NCBI GenBank assembly: GCA_903894975.1
Contig: CAITSE010000132.1
Coordinates: 1 to 39,769 of the forward strand
Reading direction: 5' to 3'
Origin: an uncultured Lentisphaerota bacterium
Lineage (GTDB): Bacteria; Verrucomicrobiota; Lentisphaeria; Oligosphaerales; CAITYL01
Length of the DNA stretch: 39,769 nucleotides
The notes below the pieces were generated by a model that saw only the letters and a program-made list of their open reading frames with translations, searched no databases and had not been told where the DNA came from. This document shows positions 23,633 through 32,696 of the stretch, in pieces. The translations under genes and the position numbers were made by a program. Numbering within the stretch: the stretch's first letter is position 1; each line of letters opens with the position of its first letter.

Positions 23633-26407
23633 TTACTTCACCACGAGGTTTACCAGGCGGCCGGGGACGGTGATGACTTTGACGAGGGTTTTGCCGGCGA
23701 GCTGGGCGGCGATTTTTTCGTCGGCTTTGGCGGCGGCTTCGACGGCGGCGTTGTCCGCGGCGGCGGGCACGGTGACCTTGCCGCGGGGTTTGCCGTTGAT
23801 CTGGACCACGATTTCGAGGGAGTCGAGCTTGAGCTTGGCCTCGTCATAGGCCGGCCACGGCGCGTACGCCAGCGAGTCCTTCCGGCCGAGGCGCTGCCAG
23901 AGTTCCTCGGTGATGTGCGGCGCCAGCGGGTTCAGGAGCTGGACGAAGAGTTCCATGGCCCGGTGGCTGCGGGGTTCGCACTTGCTGAACTCGTTGAGGA
24001 AGATCATGAGCTGCGAGATCGCGGTGTTGAACGAGAGCGTCTCGAAGTCCTCGCCGAGCTTCTTAATGGTCTGGTGCAGCAGCCGTTCCTGCTCCCGGGT
24101 CATGGGCGCGTCCTGGATGGCGGCGGAGAGCGCGCCGTCCGAACCGACGATCATTTTCCAGGCGCGGTGGAGGAAGCGGTAGACGCCTTCGACGCCGGCG
24201 GTGTTCCAGGGCTTGGAATCGGTGAGCGGGCCCATGAACATCTCGTACATGCGGAACGCGTCGGCGCCGTATTTCTCAATGACCTCGTCGGGATTGACGA
24301 CGTTCTTGAGGGACTTCGACATTTTCGCCGGGAACTCGGTGAGTTCCTCGCCGGTCTCTTTGTGGAAGAACTTGAGCCCGGAGGCCTCGACCTTGTCGTT
24401 GGGCACGAGGAAGCCGCGGCCGTCCTTGTAGGAGATGCCGAGGATCAGCCCCTGGTGGATGAGCTTCTTGAACGGCTCGGGCGTGGAGACGTGGCCCAGG
24501 TCGAAAAGCACCTTGTGCCAAAACCGCGCGTAGAGCAGGTGCAGCACGGCATGCTCGGCGCCGCCGACGTAGAGGTCGACGGGCATCCAGTATTTCTCTT
24601 TGGCCTTGTCCCAGCCGGCGGCGGTGTTCTGCGGGTCGATGAAGCGCAGGTAGTACCAGCAGGAACCGGCCCACTGCGGCATGGTGTTGGTCTCGCGGAC
24701 GCCCTTGGCCCCGGTCCCGGGATCGGTGTAGGCGAGCCATTCTTTGGCCTTGGTGAGGGGCGGATCCATGGTGCCGGTGGGCCGGAAGTCGGCGAGTTCG
24801 GGCAGGAGCAAGGGCAGTTCTTCGACGCTGAGGATCTTGTCGCTGCCGTCATTCATGTGGACGACAGGGAAGGGTTCGCCCCAGTAACGTTGGCGGGAAA
24901 AAAGCCAGTCGCGGAGCTTATACTGCGTGGTAGCCTTGCCGATCCCCCTGGCGCCGAGCCAGTCGCAGATGGTCTTCTTCGCCGCGTCCACGTCCAGGCC
25001 GTTGAGCGAGACTTCGGCGTTGGCGGAGTTCACCATTTCGCCGTCGCCGGTCCAGCAGGCTTTTCCGGCCATGACGTCCTCAACGGAAATGCCTTCCTTT
25101 GCTGCCGCTTTCGGGTCGGGGCGGATGATGGCGCGGATGGAAATTTTGAATTTGTCCGCAAATTCAAAATCCCTAGTGTCATGGGCGGGCACGGCCATGA
25201 TGGCGCCGTGGCCGTAGCTGATGAGCACATAGTCCGAGATCCAGACGGGGATCTGTTCGCCGTTGACGGGATTGAGGGCGTAGCTGCCGGTGAAGACGCC
25301 GGTTTTCTCCTTGGCATCGGTGCGGTCCAGATCGCTCTTGGCGGCGGCGGCTTCCTGGTAGGCCTCGACGGCCTGTTCCTGGTCGGCGGTGGTGAGCGCG
25401 CCCACCAACGGATGTTCGGGGGCGAGCACCATGTACGTCGCGCCGAACAGGGTGTCGGGGCGCGTGGTGAAGACCCGGATCTTCTCGGTGCCGCCGGCGA
25501 CGGCGAAGTCGACTTCGGCGCCGATGGACTTGCCGATCCAGTTGCGCTGCATGTCCTTGGTGCCTTCCGGCCAGTCCAGGTTTTCGCCTTCGTCGAGGAG
25601 GCGTTCGGCGTAGCGCGTGATCCGCAGCATCCACTGTTTCATGGGCTGGCGGACGACCGGGTGGTTGCCGCGTTCGGAACGGCCGTTGATGACTTCTTCA
25701 TTGGCGAGCACGGTGCCGAGGGCCGGGCACCAGTTGACCGGAACCTCGGCCATGCAGGCCAGGCGCATGTGCTTCAACAGATTGGCCCGCAATTCGTTTC
25801 GCTGTTCCTTCTTGACCCCGAGGAAGCCCTGATGCGTGCCTTCAAGATAGGCGCTGTCCTGCCATTCCGTCTTGCGGGCGGGCGTTTCGGACAGGGCGTC
25901 CTCAAGCAGCGCCAGCGGCATGGCCCGGTTGAGGTCGGGATCGAAATAGCTGCTGTAGAGGCGGGTGAAGATCCACTGGGTCCACTTGTAGTACTGCGGG
26001 TCGGTGGTGTTGACTTCGCGGTCCCAGTCGTAGCTGAAGCCGAAGGCCTGGAGCTGCTGGCGGAAGCGGTTGATGTTTTTCTGCGTGGTGACGGCGGGGT
26101 GGGTGCCGGTTTCCATGGCGTACTGTTCGGCGGGCAGGCCGAAGGCGTCCCAGCCCATGGTGTGCAGGACGTTGAAGCCCTTCATGCGCTTGTAGCGGCA
26201 GAAGATGTCGGTGGCGGTATAGCCTTCCGGGTGGCCGACGTGCAGGCCAGCGCCGCTGGGGTAAGGGAACATGTCCAGGACATAGAGTTTCGGCCGCGAC
26301 GCGTCGCAGTCGACGGCGGCGAAGGTCTTGTTTTCCAGCCAAAATTTTTGCCACTTCGGTTCAAGGGCTTCGGGCTGGTAGCCGGCGGCGGCGGGGACAG
26401 TTTCCAT
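23633..26407 (-). CDS. leuS: Leucyl-tRNA synthetase
   Basis: A 924-residue class I synthetase charging tRNA-Leu. The HIGH-type signature is HVGHP (56-60) within [25 protein letters not shown] is exact (695-699). The CP1 editing domain is present, with [16 protein letters not shown] and [20 protein letters not shown], including the conserved Asp used against mischarged tRNA. The C-terminal anticodon and LeuRS-specific domains end in [16 protein letters not shown]. It is longer than the common 860 residues. I start at ATG 26407 because [28 protein letters not shown] matches the usual N-terminus there; the open frame extends to 26569 through repeat DNA. The ribosome site is weak. Confidence 0.97.
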   Translation of the reverse strand: METVPAAAGYQPEALEPKWQKFWLENKTFAAVDCDASRPKLYVLDMFPYPSGAGLHVGHPEGYTATDIFCRYKRMKGFNVLHTMGWDAFGLPAEQYAMETGTHPAVTTQKNINRFRQQLQAFGFSYDWDREVNTTDPQYYKWTQWIFTRLYSSYFDPDLNRAMPLALLEDALSETPARKTEWQDSAYLEGTHQGFLGVKKEQRNELRANLLKHMRLACMAEVPVNWCPALGTVLANEEVINGRSERGNHPVVRQPMKQWMLRITRYAERLLDEGENLDWPEGTKDMQRNWIGKSIGAEVDFAVAGGTEKIRVFTTRPDTLFGATYMVLAPEHPLVGALTTADQEQAVEAYQEAAAAKSDLDRTDAKEKTGVFTGSYALNPVNGEQIPVWISDYVLISYGHGAIMAVPAHDTRDFEFADKFKISIRAIIRPDPKAAAKEGISVEDVMAGKACWTGDGEMVNSANAEVSLNGLDVDAAKKTICDWLGARGIGKATTQYKLRDWLFSRQRYWGEPFPVVHMNDGSDKILSVEELPLLLPELADFRPTGTMDPPLTKAKEWLAYTDPGTGAKGVRETNTMPQWAGSCWYYLRFIDPQNTAAGWDKAKEKYWMPVDLYVGGAEHAVLHLLYARFWHKVLFDLGHVSTPEPFKKLIHQGLILGISYKDGRGFLVPNDKVEASGLKFFHKETGEELTEFPAKMSKSLKNVVNPDEVIEKYGADAFRMYEMFMGPLTDSKPWNTAGVEGVYRFLHRAWKMIVGSDGALSAAIQDAPMTREQERLLHQTIKKLGEDFETLSFNTAISQLMIFLNEFSKCEPRSHRAMELFVQLLNPLAPHITEELWQRLGRKDSLAYAPWPAYDEAKLKLDSLEIVVQINGKPRGKVTVPAAADNAAVEAAAKADEKIAAQLAGKTLVKVITVPGRLVNLVVK

Positions 26408-26543
26408 GGGGACGGTTCCAATCGGCGCGGCTCGCGTTGCGAGATCAGGAGAAATCCGGCCGGGATTCGGGCCCGGCGCCCGGTGCGGCGGCGCAAACAT
26501 CACAAAATAACCGGCCGTTCCCCCCGCGCCACCTTCACGGGCC

Positions 26544-26573
26544 GAATCGGGGAGAGGGCGTTCTCCCATCCCC
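26544..26573. repeat. Dispersed hairpin repeat, copy between leuS and the hydrolase gene
   Basis: A sequence beginning GAATCGGGGAGAGGGCG that can fold through GGGAGA/TCTCCC-type pairing. It aligns with the last bases of the window (39738-39769; the first 21 positions have one mismatch) and with the right end of the palindrome at 23598-23624. It lies 15 bases past the stop codon of the GH gene, on the - strand. Confidence 0.65.
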
Positions 26574-26588
26574 TGACTCTGCCCCTAG

Positions 26589-29500
26589 TCATGGCCGGAT
26601 GGTCACCACCGTGCGCCCGGGAGGCGTGAGCGCCAGTTCGCCCCAGGTTTGGCCTCCGGCGTTCTGGAGCTTTAACGTTGCCGAGCAGGGCTTGCCGCCG
26701 CAGGTCGCCGTCGCCTTCCACGCGCCGGCTTTCGCCAGAGGGAAGCGGATCAGGACGGACACGACGGGTTTGGCTGCCGCCGGCGCCGCGGCCACCGGGG
26801 TTTCCGCGATGGGAGCGGACGTCTCCGGGAATTTTACCGAACTAAGGGTCAACGAGTTGTAGATGCGGAACGAGACCTCGATCTCCTGCGGCTCCTGCGA
26901 AGGCAGCCGGCTGGCGAACTCTTTGCGGATCACCCCGGTCTGCTCGCCGGAAATGATGTCGACGGTTTTTCCGCCGGCCTTGATCACGAGGGACCATTTG
27001 CCTGCGCAGGCCGGGGCCGCGACTTCGATCTCCTTCACCACTGCCGGATCAACCGTGACTTTCCGGAAGAACCCGCAATAGTCCTTGCCCGCCGCCGGGG
27101 CCAGAGTGGCGGCGTGGCCTTTCCAGGCGGCGGCGCCGAAAAAGGCGACCCACTTCCCGGCGTCCGGCGTCAGCAGTTCGCCGGGGCCGGCCGGCAGGGT
27201 TGACGCCCCGGCTAGGTCCGGCGGGGGCAGGGCGTCGACGGGATTGACGACCAGGGTGACACTGCCGTCCGCGTGGGTGGCGGCCGCGGCGTAGACGCCC
27301 TTGAGCGGCGCGCCGTCCGGCGAAACCATGGAAACGAGCAGGCGCCGTCCGCCGTTCTGCGCCAGGGGCAGGTAATCGGCAAAGGCGAGATAGGCCGGCC
27401 GCGGCTGGCACTTTCCATCCAGGATGCCGAAGTCATCTCCGTTTTCGCCGCCGGCATTGAAATTGGTGAGCTTGGTGATGCCGTTGGCGAACAGCCGGCC
27501 CATGGCGCGGTCGGCCTGGAACCCCTGCTGGGCCGGGTTCTTGTTGGAACTTCCCTGTTCGTCGCAATAAAGTTCGGTGTCGCAGCCGAGCGAGAGCAGG
27601 TGCCCCTCGAACAGGCCGTACGGCAGGTCCCAGAGCCCGGACGGTGCATAGGCGTGAAAGGCGAACAGGTCAGCGTCCTTGGCCACGCCCGTCTGCACCA
27701 GCGTCGCGGCGAAAGGATCCAGGGAGTTGGCGGTGGTGCCGGCAAAGCCGCCGATGATGATGGGCGCGCCCGAGTCCAACTTGCGGATAATCGGCACAAT
27801 CGCCTTATACAGAGCGGCATACTCTTCTGCCGACCCGATCCAGAAATGGCGGATGTTCTCCTCATTCCAGATCTCCCAGGCAAATACCTGGCCGGAATAT
27901 TTCCGGACGATGCGTTCGACCAGCGCCTGATACTTGGCCAGGTCCGGCGCCGTCATCTGTTTGCGGTCGCCGCCGCTCTGCCAGCGCTCGGCGCTGACGG
28001 CGGCCCACTCGGGCGTGCCTTCCAGCAGCAGTTGCACGCGCGGGTGGAGCTTGAAATAGCGTTCGACGTGCTTGTCGAAGCGCTCCCACGCCTTCGGGTC
28101 TTCGGGCTTGCCGATCCACCACGGCCGGCTGGTGCAGCGGAGCACGCTCCAATCTTTGCAGACCTCCGGCGTCAGGGCCGAGGCGCCGTCGTAGGCCAGG
28201 CTGACTCCCGTGTGCAAGCCGAGCCAGTATTCGGAGGCCGGGGCCACCGGGGTCTCGATTTGGACGGCGTCGAAATAGAGCGTCTCCGTGCCGGGATTGG
28301 CGATGCGTAGCACCGTGGCGCCGGCAGCCGGGGGCGGCACAAAAATGATGCGAGTGAATTCCACCGGCACCCCTTCGTAGCTATGCCCGAGGTTAACTTG
28401 GCCGGCGTCTTCTCCTTTGGTGAACTGTTCGTTCCAGAGAAGCTGGCCGCTTAGCGTCACGGCCAGGGTCGCGCCTGGTTTGTCATAGGCGCCGCGGATG
28501 CGCACGGCCAGCGGGCCGGGAGACGCAGCGGCGGGGAATTCCAGCGTCAGCACGGCGCCGGCGGCCAGGCCGCCGGGAACGTCGTGGGAGGACGCGCCGG
28601 CCGGAACCGTTTTCGTCCCTCCCGCCGGCAACACCTCGCCCAATTCCCAGCGGGCGCCGTCGAACTTGCCCCAGCGCGCCGCCGCCTTGGCCCGGTCCGG
28701 ATCCACGCTGCCCGTCGGGAAGCGCATCTGGAGTACGCCAGTCCTGACCACCTCGCGGACGACGTCCACCGCCGCCGCGTCCGGAAGTTCTACCTTGTTG
28801 TCATGCAGATCCTTGGCTAGGCGGGCCAGGGCGATGGCGGTTTCCCGGCCCAAGGGCCAGAGCGCCTTGTCCGCGTCATTGGTCAGGTAACGGCCGGCGG
28901 CGATGATGGCGCGGGCCCGGCCGTTGGCGGCGAGGTAAAGCTGGGGGGTGTAGTCCTGGCCGCCGGCAACCTGGCTGCGGATCAAGGGGAAGAATTTCCC
29001 GGCCGCCGGCTGCATCCAGCGGTTGGGCAGCGGCTTCAGGAATGGCGCCGCCGCCGGGAGGTAACGTTTCAGCAGTTCCGTGGGCGCGTGCCGGACCCCG
29101 GAAAGGTTCATGTCCATTTTGGTTTCAAACTTCATCCCCAACGGGTTGTGAATGGCCGTGGTCTGCCAGGCGAATTTGGGCTGTTCCGGCGTCATTCCCC
29201 AGTCGCCGCCGGCCTTCTGGGCGATTTTGATCTCGAAGGGCGAATCGGCGCCCAGGGCGATCAGCACGCCCCCGTCCTGGAGAAACTGCTGGAACGCTTT
29301 AATGTCGATCTCGGGCACAACATTGCCGTCCGTGGTCAGGGCGTCGAATCTGCCGGCGTTGAACCCGGCGGGGTTCGCAATCTGCGCGGCGGTGAGCCGC
29401 GTCACTTCGCAGCCACCCGCCTGAAGACTGGCCGAAACCTGATCCAAGTGCCCGGCGTCAATGCTGAAGCGTGCGGCGTTGACCGAACGTCCGGGATCCC

Positions 29501-29591
29501 AGACTGCGATTCGCGGCGCCGGCCCGGCGGCGGCCGCAAGGGCTGATACGCAGGAAAACAACAGCACAGATAGGAGTCGTTTGGCAGGCAT
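26589..29591 (-). CDS. Secreted 1000-residue glycoside hydrolase-like protein (clan GH-A)
   Basis: A 1000-residue exported protein with a signal peptide (KRLLSVLLFSCVSALAAAAG). An N-terminal domain resembles a class I glutamine-amidotransferase-like or ThuA-like fold (FQQFLQDGGVLIALGADSPFE). A beta-sandwich follows at about 300-450. Then comes a TIM barrel with WEIWNEEN (candidate acid/base Glu577) and LYCDEQG (candidate nucleophile Glu678), the pattern of clan GH-A families such as GH39. C-terminal beta domains complete the protein. ATG 29591 has AAAGGA upstream. The gene sits alone between a terminator (29668-29695) and leuS. Substrate unknown. The combination of an amidotransferase-like N-terminus with a GH barrel is unusual to me, but I cannot judge how rare it is. 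Confidence 0.75.
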   Translation of the reverse strand: MPAKRLLSVLLFSCVSALAAAAGPAPRIAVWDPGRSVNAARFSIDAGHLDQVSASLQAGGCEVTRLTAAQIANPAGFNAGRFDALTTDGNVVPEIDIKAFQQFLQDGGVLIALGADSPFEIKIAQKAGGDWGMTPEQPKFAWQTTAIHNPLGMKFETKMDMNLSGVRHAPTELLKRYLPAAAPFLKPLPNRWMQPAAGKFFPLIRSQVAGGQDYTPQLYLAANGRARAIIAAGRYLTNDADKALWPLGRETAIALARLAKDLHDNKVELPDAAAVDVVREVVRTGVLQMRFPTGSVDPDRAKAAARWGKFDGARWELGEVLPAGGTKTVPAGASSHDVPGGLAAGAVLTLEFPAAASPGPLAVRIRGAYDKPGATLAVTLSGQLLWNEQFTKGEDAGQVNLGHSYEGVPVEFTRIIFVPPPAAGATVLRIANPGTETLYFDAVQIETPVAPASEYWLGLHTGVSLAYDGASALTPEVCKDWSVLRCTSRPWWIGKPEDPKAWERFDKHVERYFKLHPRVQLLLEGTPEWAAVSAERWQSGGDRKQMTAPDLAKYQALVERIVRKYSGQVFAWEIWNEENIRHFWIGSAEEYAALYKAIVPIIRKLDSGAPIIIGGFAGTTANSLDPFAATLVQTGVAKDADLFAFHAYAPSGLWDLPYGLFEGHLLSLGCDTELYCDEQGSSNKNPAQQGFQADRAMGRLFANGITKLTNFNAGGENGDDFGILDGKCQPRPAYLAFADYLPLAQNGGRRLLVSMVSPDGAPLKGVYAAAATHADGSVTLVVNPVDALPPPDLAGASTLPAGPGELLTPDAGKWVAFFGAAAWKGHAATLAPAAGKDYCGFFRKVTVDPAVVKEIEVAAPACAGKWSLVIKAGGKTVDIISGEQTGVIRKEFASRLPSQEPQEIEVSFRIYNSLTLSSVKFPETSAPIAETPVAAAPAAAKPVVSVLIRFPLAKAGAWKATATCGGKPCSATLKLQNAGGQTWGELALTPPGRTVVTIRP

Positions 29592-29667
29592 GCGCGGGGA
29601 TCCTTTTCCGGAGATGGGGTTGATTGTGCTTCAAGCGGAAGGGGTTGCGATCGGGCCGGGTTGGGGA

Positions 29668-29695
29668 CAAAAAACTGGCACGTGTCAGTTTTTTG
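29668..29695 (-). terminator. Bidirectional-looking intrinsic terminator
   Basis: CAAAAAACTG (29668-29677) pairs with CAGTTTTTTG (29686-29695), and the intervening GCACGTGT is itself nearly self-complementary with one G.T pair. The stem is preceded by an A-run and followed by a T-run on both strands. It lies between the pilin-like gene (stop at 29739) and the GH gene (start at 29591), both on the - strand, and should end the pilin transcript. Confidence 0.88.
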
Positions 29696-29738
29696 GAGCC
29701 GACGATCCGGCGACTTCCGGCACGGTGGCGGGCGGGCG

Positions 29739-30395
29739 TCACCATCCCTGCATGTCGTGCCACCAGGTGGTGTTCGTCACCAGCATCTTCTCCGCCGAAC
29801 CGTGCCCGTCCACCCACTGGAAATTGCCGGTGAGGCCAGGATGCCGGTAATCCGCGGTGCGGTTGGCCCAGGTGCTAGCCCAGTTCTGGGACGAGGAAAA
29901 CAGTTTGCCGTCATAAAGTTCGATACTTTGCGTCGGCGCCTGGATCATCTGAAGATTGATGTCCCACCAGAAACTCGCGCCATGCGCGTTGCTGTGGTTG
30001 TCGTCCAGGTTGGAGTTCATTGTCATGTTGGTTCGGCTGAGGTTGCTGACGTCGAAGCCGCTGACCAGCGGACAGAGCAGGGCGAAGGTGGCGGGGTTCT
30101 GCGAATCCGCCGGCAGATAGCCGCCGCTGACAATGTACGAAGGCCAGGACATGTACGGCGCAAAGCCGTTGTTGTCCTCGGCGTAATTCGACAGGGCCAT
30201 CCAGGTCTGGCGCAGATTGCTGCCGCAGGCGCCCTGCTTCGCCTTCAGCTTGGCCACATTCAACGCCGGCAGCAACATTGACGCCAGAATAGCGATAATG
30301 GTGATGACCACCAGCAGTTCGATCAGGGTGAACAACGACGGCTGCCGGAGCCGGACTCCGGAACTTGGATCGGTCTTGTCTTGGAGTGATGACAT
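29739..30395 (-). CDS. Prepilin-like protein with N-terminal methylation motif (2 of 3)
   Basis: A 218-residue protein with a 21-residue leader ending in SL, then [21 protein letters not shown] globular domain follows, with the His/Asp-Gly signature near the C-terminus ([20 protein letters not shown], ten residues between His and Asp-Gly). I start at ATG 30395, which has GGAGAG upstream. The in-frame GTG at 30431 overlaps the promoter. The -1 residue is Leu, not Gly, so processing by a standard prepilin peptidase is uncertain. It is a single-gene transcript bounded by its own promoter (30422-30450) and terminator (29668-29695). It may be a surface-exposed pseudopilin; no type II secretion or type IV pilus machinery gene is nearby. 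Confidence 0.88.
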   Translation of the reverse strand: MSSLQDKTDPSSGVRLRQPSLFTLIELLVVITIIAILASMLLPALNVAKLKAKQGACGSNLRQTWMALSNYAEDNNGFAPYMSWPSYIVSGGYLPADSQNPATFALLCPLVSGFDVSNLSRTNMTMNSNLDDNHSNAHGASFWWDINLQMIQAPTQSIELYDGKLFSSSQNWASTWANRTADYRHPGLTGNFQWVDGHGSAEKMLVTNTTWWHDMQGW

Positions 30396-30421
30396 CACGG
30401 CAGGGCTCTCCACGTCCTTAT

Positions 30422-30450
30422 ACTTTATCACTCGTAGTGACTCGTGTCAA
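30422..30450 (-). promoter_or_regulatory. Promoter with embedded operator-like palindrome for the pilin-like gene
   Basis: On the - strand, TTGACA (30450-30445) and TAAAGT (30427-30422) are 17 bp apart. The spacer holds the inverted repeat TCACT-CGT-AGTGA (30428-30440) and a direct repeat of ACTCGT (30430 and 30440). A repressor bound here would block the polymerase, so regulated expression of the pilin-like gene is likely. The palindrome differs from the LacI-type sites at 1043 and 2260. Confidence 0.65.
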
Positions 30451-30655
30451 TTGGAGGCGGGCGGCGGCGGCGGGAAAACACGGGCAACATTGGATTGCGC
30501 GTGTAATGGCTTCGTTCCTCTCTGAATAACATCGGAGATAGGGCCTTTTTCACCCTTTCTGGCAGTCAAACCTCCTCCCCTCCCATCTGATCCGTTACCG
30601 GGCCGACGGAGCGGAACTTGGCGATCCGCCCGGTTCCGGCTACGTTTCCGGTCAC

Positions 30656-30668
30656 GGGATTAAATCCC
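30656..30668. promoter_or_regulatory. Palindrome GGGATTAAATCCC upstream of the kinase gene
   Basis: A perfect 13-base palindrome, 56 bases before the proposed GTG start of the PfkB gene, in the 328-bp divergent gap 30396-30723. Besides this site and the pilin promoter the gap shows no gene and only a GC-rich stretch. It could be an operator; no matching promoter boxes were clear. Confidence 0.4.
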
Positions 30669-30723
30669 TTTGCAATTTTGTGTTCTATGTGGCAAGTCGT
30701 TACCTTTTCGAAAGGCCCGGCTC

Positions 30724-31701
30724 GTGACTTCCTCCTCCGCCTCTCCCCGCCTCGTCGCCATGGGCCTGAACCCGGCATGGCAGAAGACTTTGGTATTTAA
30801 TCAGTTGCGCGTTGGCGAAGTCAATCGCGCCCGCCTGGTCGAAACCCAGGCCAGCGGCAAGGGGATCAATTTCGCGGCCGCGGCGCGGCAGGCCGGTGGC
30901 CACGCCACGGTCGTCCAGTTTGCCGGCGGCGTCACCGGCGATTGGCTCACCGCCGACCTGGACCGGCGCGGGCTGCCGCACGCCACGGTGTGTTCGGCGG
31001 GCGCGACCCGGATCTGCAGCACGGTGTTGTCCGAAGCGGACGGAGTCACCACGGAACTCATCGAACCCTCGGCGGCGGTCAGTGCCGGCGAACTGGCGGA
31101 ACTGCGCGGGCGTCTCTTCGGCCTGCTGCTGGGTGCGGCCGGCCTGGGGCTTTGCGGCACGGTTCCGCCCGGTGTGCCCGCCTCATTCTATGCCGAGGCC
31201 GTAGCCGCGGCCGAGGCTGCCGGCTGCCTGGTGCTTCTGGACGCCTACCGCGAGATCGAAACTGTCCTGCGCGCCGGGCCGGACCTGCTCAAGATCAACA
31301 CCGCGGAACTGACCGCTCTCACTGGCACGGCGGAACCAGCCGCCGCGGCGCGGCTCTGTCTGGAACAGTTCCCGATTCGCGCCCTGGCCATCACCGCCGG
31401 GCCGGCCGCCGCCTTCCTGTTCACCCGCGGCCACGGCTGGCAGTTCACGCTGCCGCGTCTGGAACACGTGTTGAATCCTATCGGCGCCGGCGATACTGCT
31501 GCGGGCGTCCTGCTCTGGCAGCTCGCGGCGGAACGGGCCGGCGGCGAGGATGTGTGGAAGGAGGGCAGCGAGGTTCTGCCTGACGCCTTTCGTCGCGCCC
31601 TGGCCTGCGCTTGCGCCTCCTGCCTGACCCGTGAGCCCGCCGCGTTCAGCCTGGAAACCGCCCTGGACTTGGTCCCGGCCATTACCGTCAGCTGCCTCTA
31701 G
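30724..31701 (+). CDS. PfkB-family sugar kinase (1-phosphofructokinase/tagatose-6-phosphate kinase type)
   Basis: A 325-residue ribokinase-superfamily kinase phosphorylating a sugar phosphate with ATP. It shows the opening GLNPAWQKT, which corresponds to the TLNPALD segment of 1-phosphofructokinases, then ASGKGINFAAAARQAG, and the signature NPIGAGDTAAG with the catalytic base Asp257. I take GTG 30724 as start, because the conserved strand before GLNP needs residues upstream of the ATG at 30760 and because GAAAGG lies at a fitting distance. It is followed, after an inverted repeat, by a TrpF-like gene on the same strand. Fructose 1-phosphate or tagatose 6-phosphate is the most likely substrate; the exact one cannot be told. 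Confidence 0.85.
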   Translation: MTSSSASPRLVAMGLNPAWQKTLVFNQLRVGEVNRARLVETQASGKGINFAAAARQAGGHATVVQFAGGVTGDWLTADLDRRGLPHATVCSAGATRICSTVLSEADGVTTELIEPSAAVSAGELAELRGRLFGLLLGAAGLGLCGTVPPGVPASFYAEAVAAAEAAGCLVLLDAYREIETVLRAGPDLLKINTAELTALTGTAEPAAAARLCLEQFPIRALAITAGPAAAFLFTRGHGWQFTLPRLEHVLNPIGAGDTAAGVLLWQLAAERAGGEDVWKEGSEVLPDAFRRALACACASCLTREPAAFSLETALDLVPAITVSCL

Positions 31702-31772
31702 CCTGATCTATTCATGAACAACGCAAAAACCCTGTTTGATCTCCGATCCGTTTTACCCGCGAAGTCAAACTT

Positions 31773-31884
31773 TATTCGCGTTCATTGGCGTTCATTAGCG
31801 GTTAAAATATAAAATGTTATATAATTATGAAACGAAACCTGCTCTATTTTTTGAACCGCTAATAAACGCGAATGAACGCGAATA
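31773..31884. repeat. Inverted repeat element (31-bp arms) between the kinase and TrpF-like genes
   Basis: Arms 31773-31803 and 31854-31884 match at 29 of 31 positions as reverse complements, around a 50-bp AT-rich loop. Each arm has CGCGTTCATT-type units repeated within it (TTCGCGTTCATT, GGCGTTCATT). The AT-rich loop contains TATAAT near 31820, so the element could bring a promoter to the TrpF-like gene. The rest of the gap 31702-31982 shows nothing else. Confidence 0.85.
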
Positions 31885-31982
31885 GTATCCTGGTTTGATT
31901 TTTAATTAGCGGACAAATCGGTTCATGAATAATCCAAGCGATGTGTTCTATGTGTTCTTTGTGGCAAAAACGAGAAGGTTCC

Positions 31983-32693
31983 ATGAGTCCCAAACCTGTC
32001 ATTCCTGCGGCGCCGTGGATCCAGGTGGCCGGTGTCCGTGATTGCGCCGAGGCGGAGATGCTGCTCGCCGAAGGGGTGCAGTGGCTTGGCTTTCCGCTGC
32101 GCCTGGCCTATCATGCGCCGGACCTGACGGAGGCGGCGGCCGCCCGTGTCATCCGCGCCCTGCCGGCCGCGGCCGTGCCGGTTCTGATCACGTATTTAAT
32201 TTCGGCGGATGAGGTTGCGGAGTTTGCGGATGATCTCGGCGTCCGCGCCGTTCAACTGCACGGCGAGATTCCGGCCGCGGAATTCGCGCGGCTGCGCCGG
32301 TTGCGGCCGGAGCTATTTCTGATCAAGAGCCTGGTCGTCCGCGGTCATGATCCCGAACCGCTGCTGGCCGCCGCCGCGGCCTTTGTCCCGGACGCCGATG
32401 CCTTTCTCACCGACACTTTCGACCTCGTCACCGGCGCTTGCGGCGCCACCGGCCGCACCCATGACTGGCCCGTGAGCCGGCGCCTGGCGGAATGCCTGCC
32501 GAAGCCGCTTATTCTGGCCGGCGGTTTGACCCCGGAAAACGTGGCCGCGGCCGTGGCCGCCGTGCAGCCGGCGGGCATCGATACCCACACCGGTGTCGAA
32601 GATCCCGCCGGCGCCAAGTTCCCGGCGCTCGTCCGCGCCTTCGTCGCCGCCGCTCGCGCCGCGTTCCTCCGGGAAAAAAACCACCCACGGTAA
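31983..32693 (+). CDS. TrpF-like (phosphoribosylanthranilate isomerase family) protein without catalytic cysteine
   Basis: A 236-residue TIM-barrel protein with family motifs AVQLHGE, FLTDTFD (Asp144 aligning with the catalytic Asp), GGLTPENVAAAV and GIDTHTGVED. In normal TrpF the first strand is KICGIT with the general-base Cys. Here it is QVAGVRD with Ala16 in that place. The substrate-binding SPR segment is also replaced (GFPLRLAYHAPD). Thus the isomerase step of tryptophan synthesis is unlikely, or is performed differently. GAGAAGG five bases before ATG 31983 decides the start. No other trp gene is present. The upstream neighbour is a PfkB kinase, so a sugar-phosphate isomerase role is conceivable. 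An alternative is a true but diverged TrpF. Confidence 0.72.
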   Translation: MSPKPVIPAAPWIQVAGVRDCAEAEMLLAEGVQWLGFPLRLAYHAPDLTEAAAARVIRALPAAAVPVLITYLISADEVAEFADDLGVRAVQLHGEIPAAEFARLRRLRPELFLIKSLVVRGHDPEPLLAAAAAFVPDADAFLTDTFDLVTGACGATGRTHDWPVSRRLAECLPKPLILAGGLTPENVAAAVAAVQPAGIDTHTGVEDPAGAKFPALVRAFVAAARAAFLREKNHPR

Positions 32694-32696
32694 AGC

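Noticed and set aside
23633-26407. Length of leuS (924 residues) as a sign of an insertion
   Set aside because: All motifs are in order and the extra length is spread out; longer LeuRS versions are common enough that nothing unusual can be claimed.
23915-26629. 904-residue open frame on the + strand opposite leuS
   Set aside because: It is an exact antisense shadow of leuS, with biased composition from high third-position GC. Other long shadows (13229-14773 opposite hom, 7740-10298 opposite the lipoprotein hydrolase, 4431-5552 opposite the PEP-CTERM gene, 36234-37709 opposite cls) were dropped for the same reason.
30386-30398. GTGATGACATCAC as a third site of the LacI-type regulator
   Set aside because: It shares ATGACATCAC with copy 1, but it overlaps a start codon, lacks the GGTGACGATTC half and is too short to separate from chance.
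31939-31965. TGTTCTATGTGTTCTTTGTGGC-like string also seen near 30680 as a regulatory box
   Set aside because: It overlaps leader regions of two genes, but the shared part is short and of low complexity, so chance or a common leader sequence cannot be separated.
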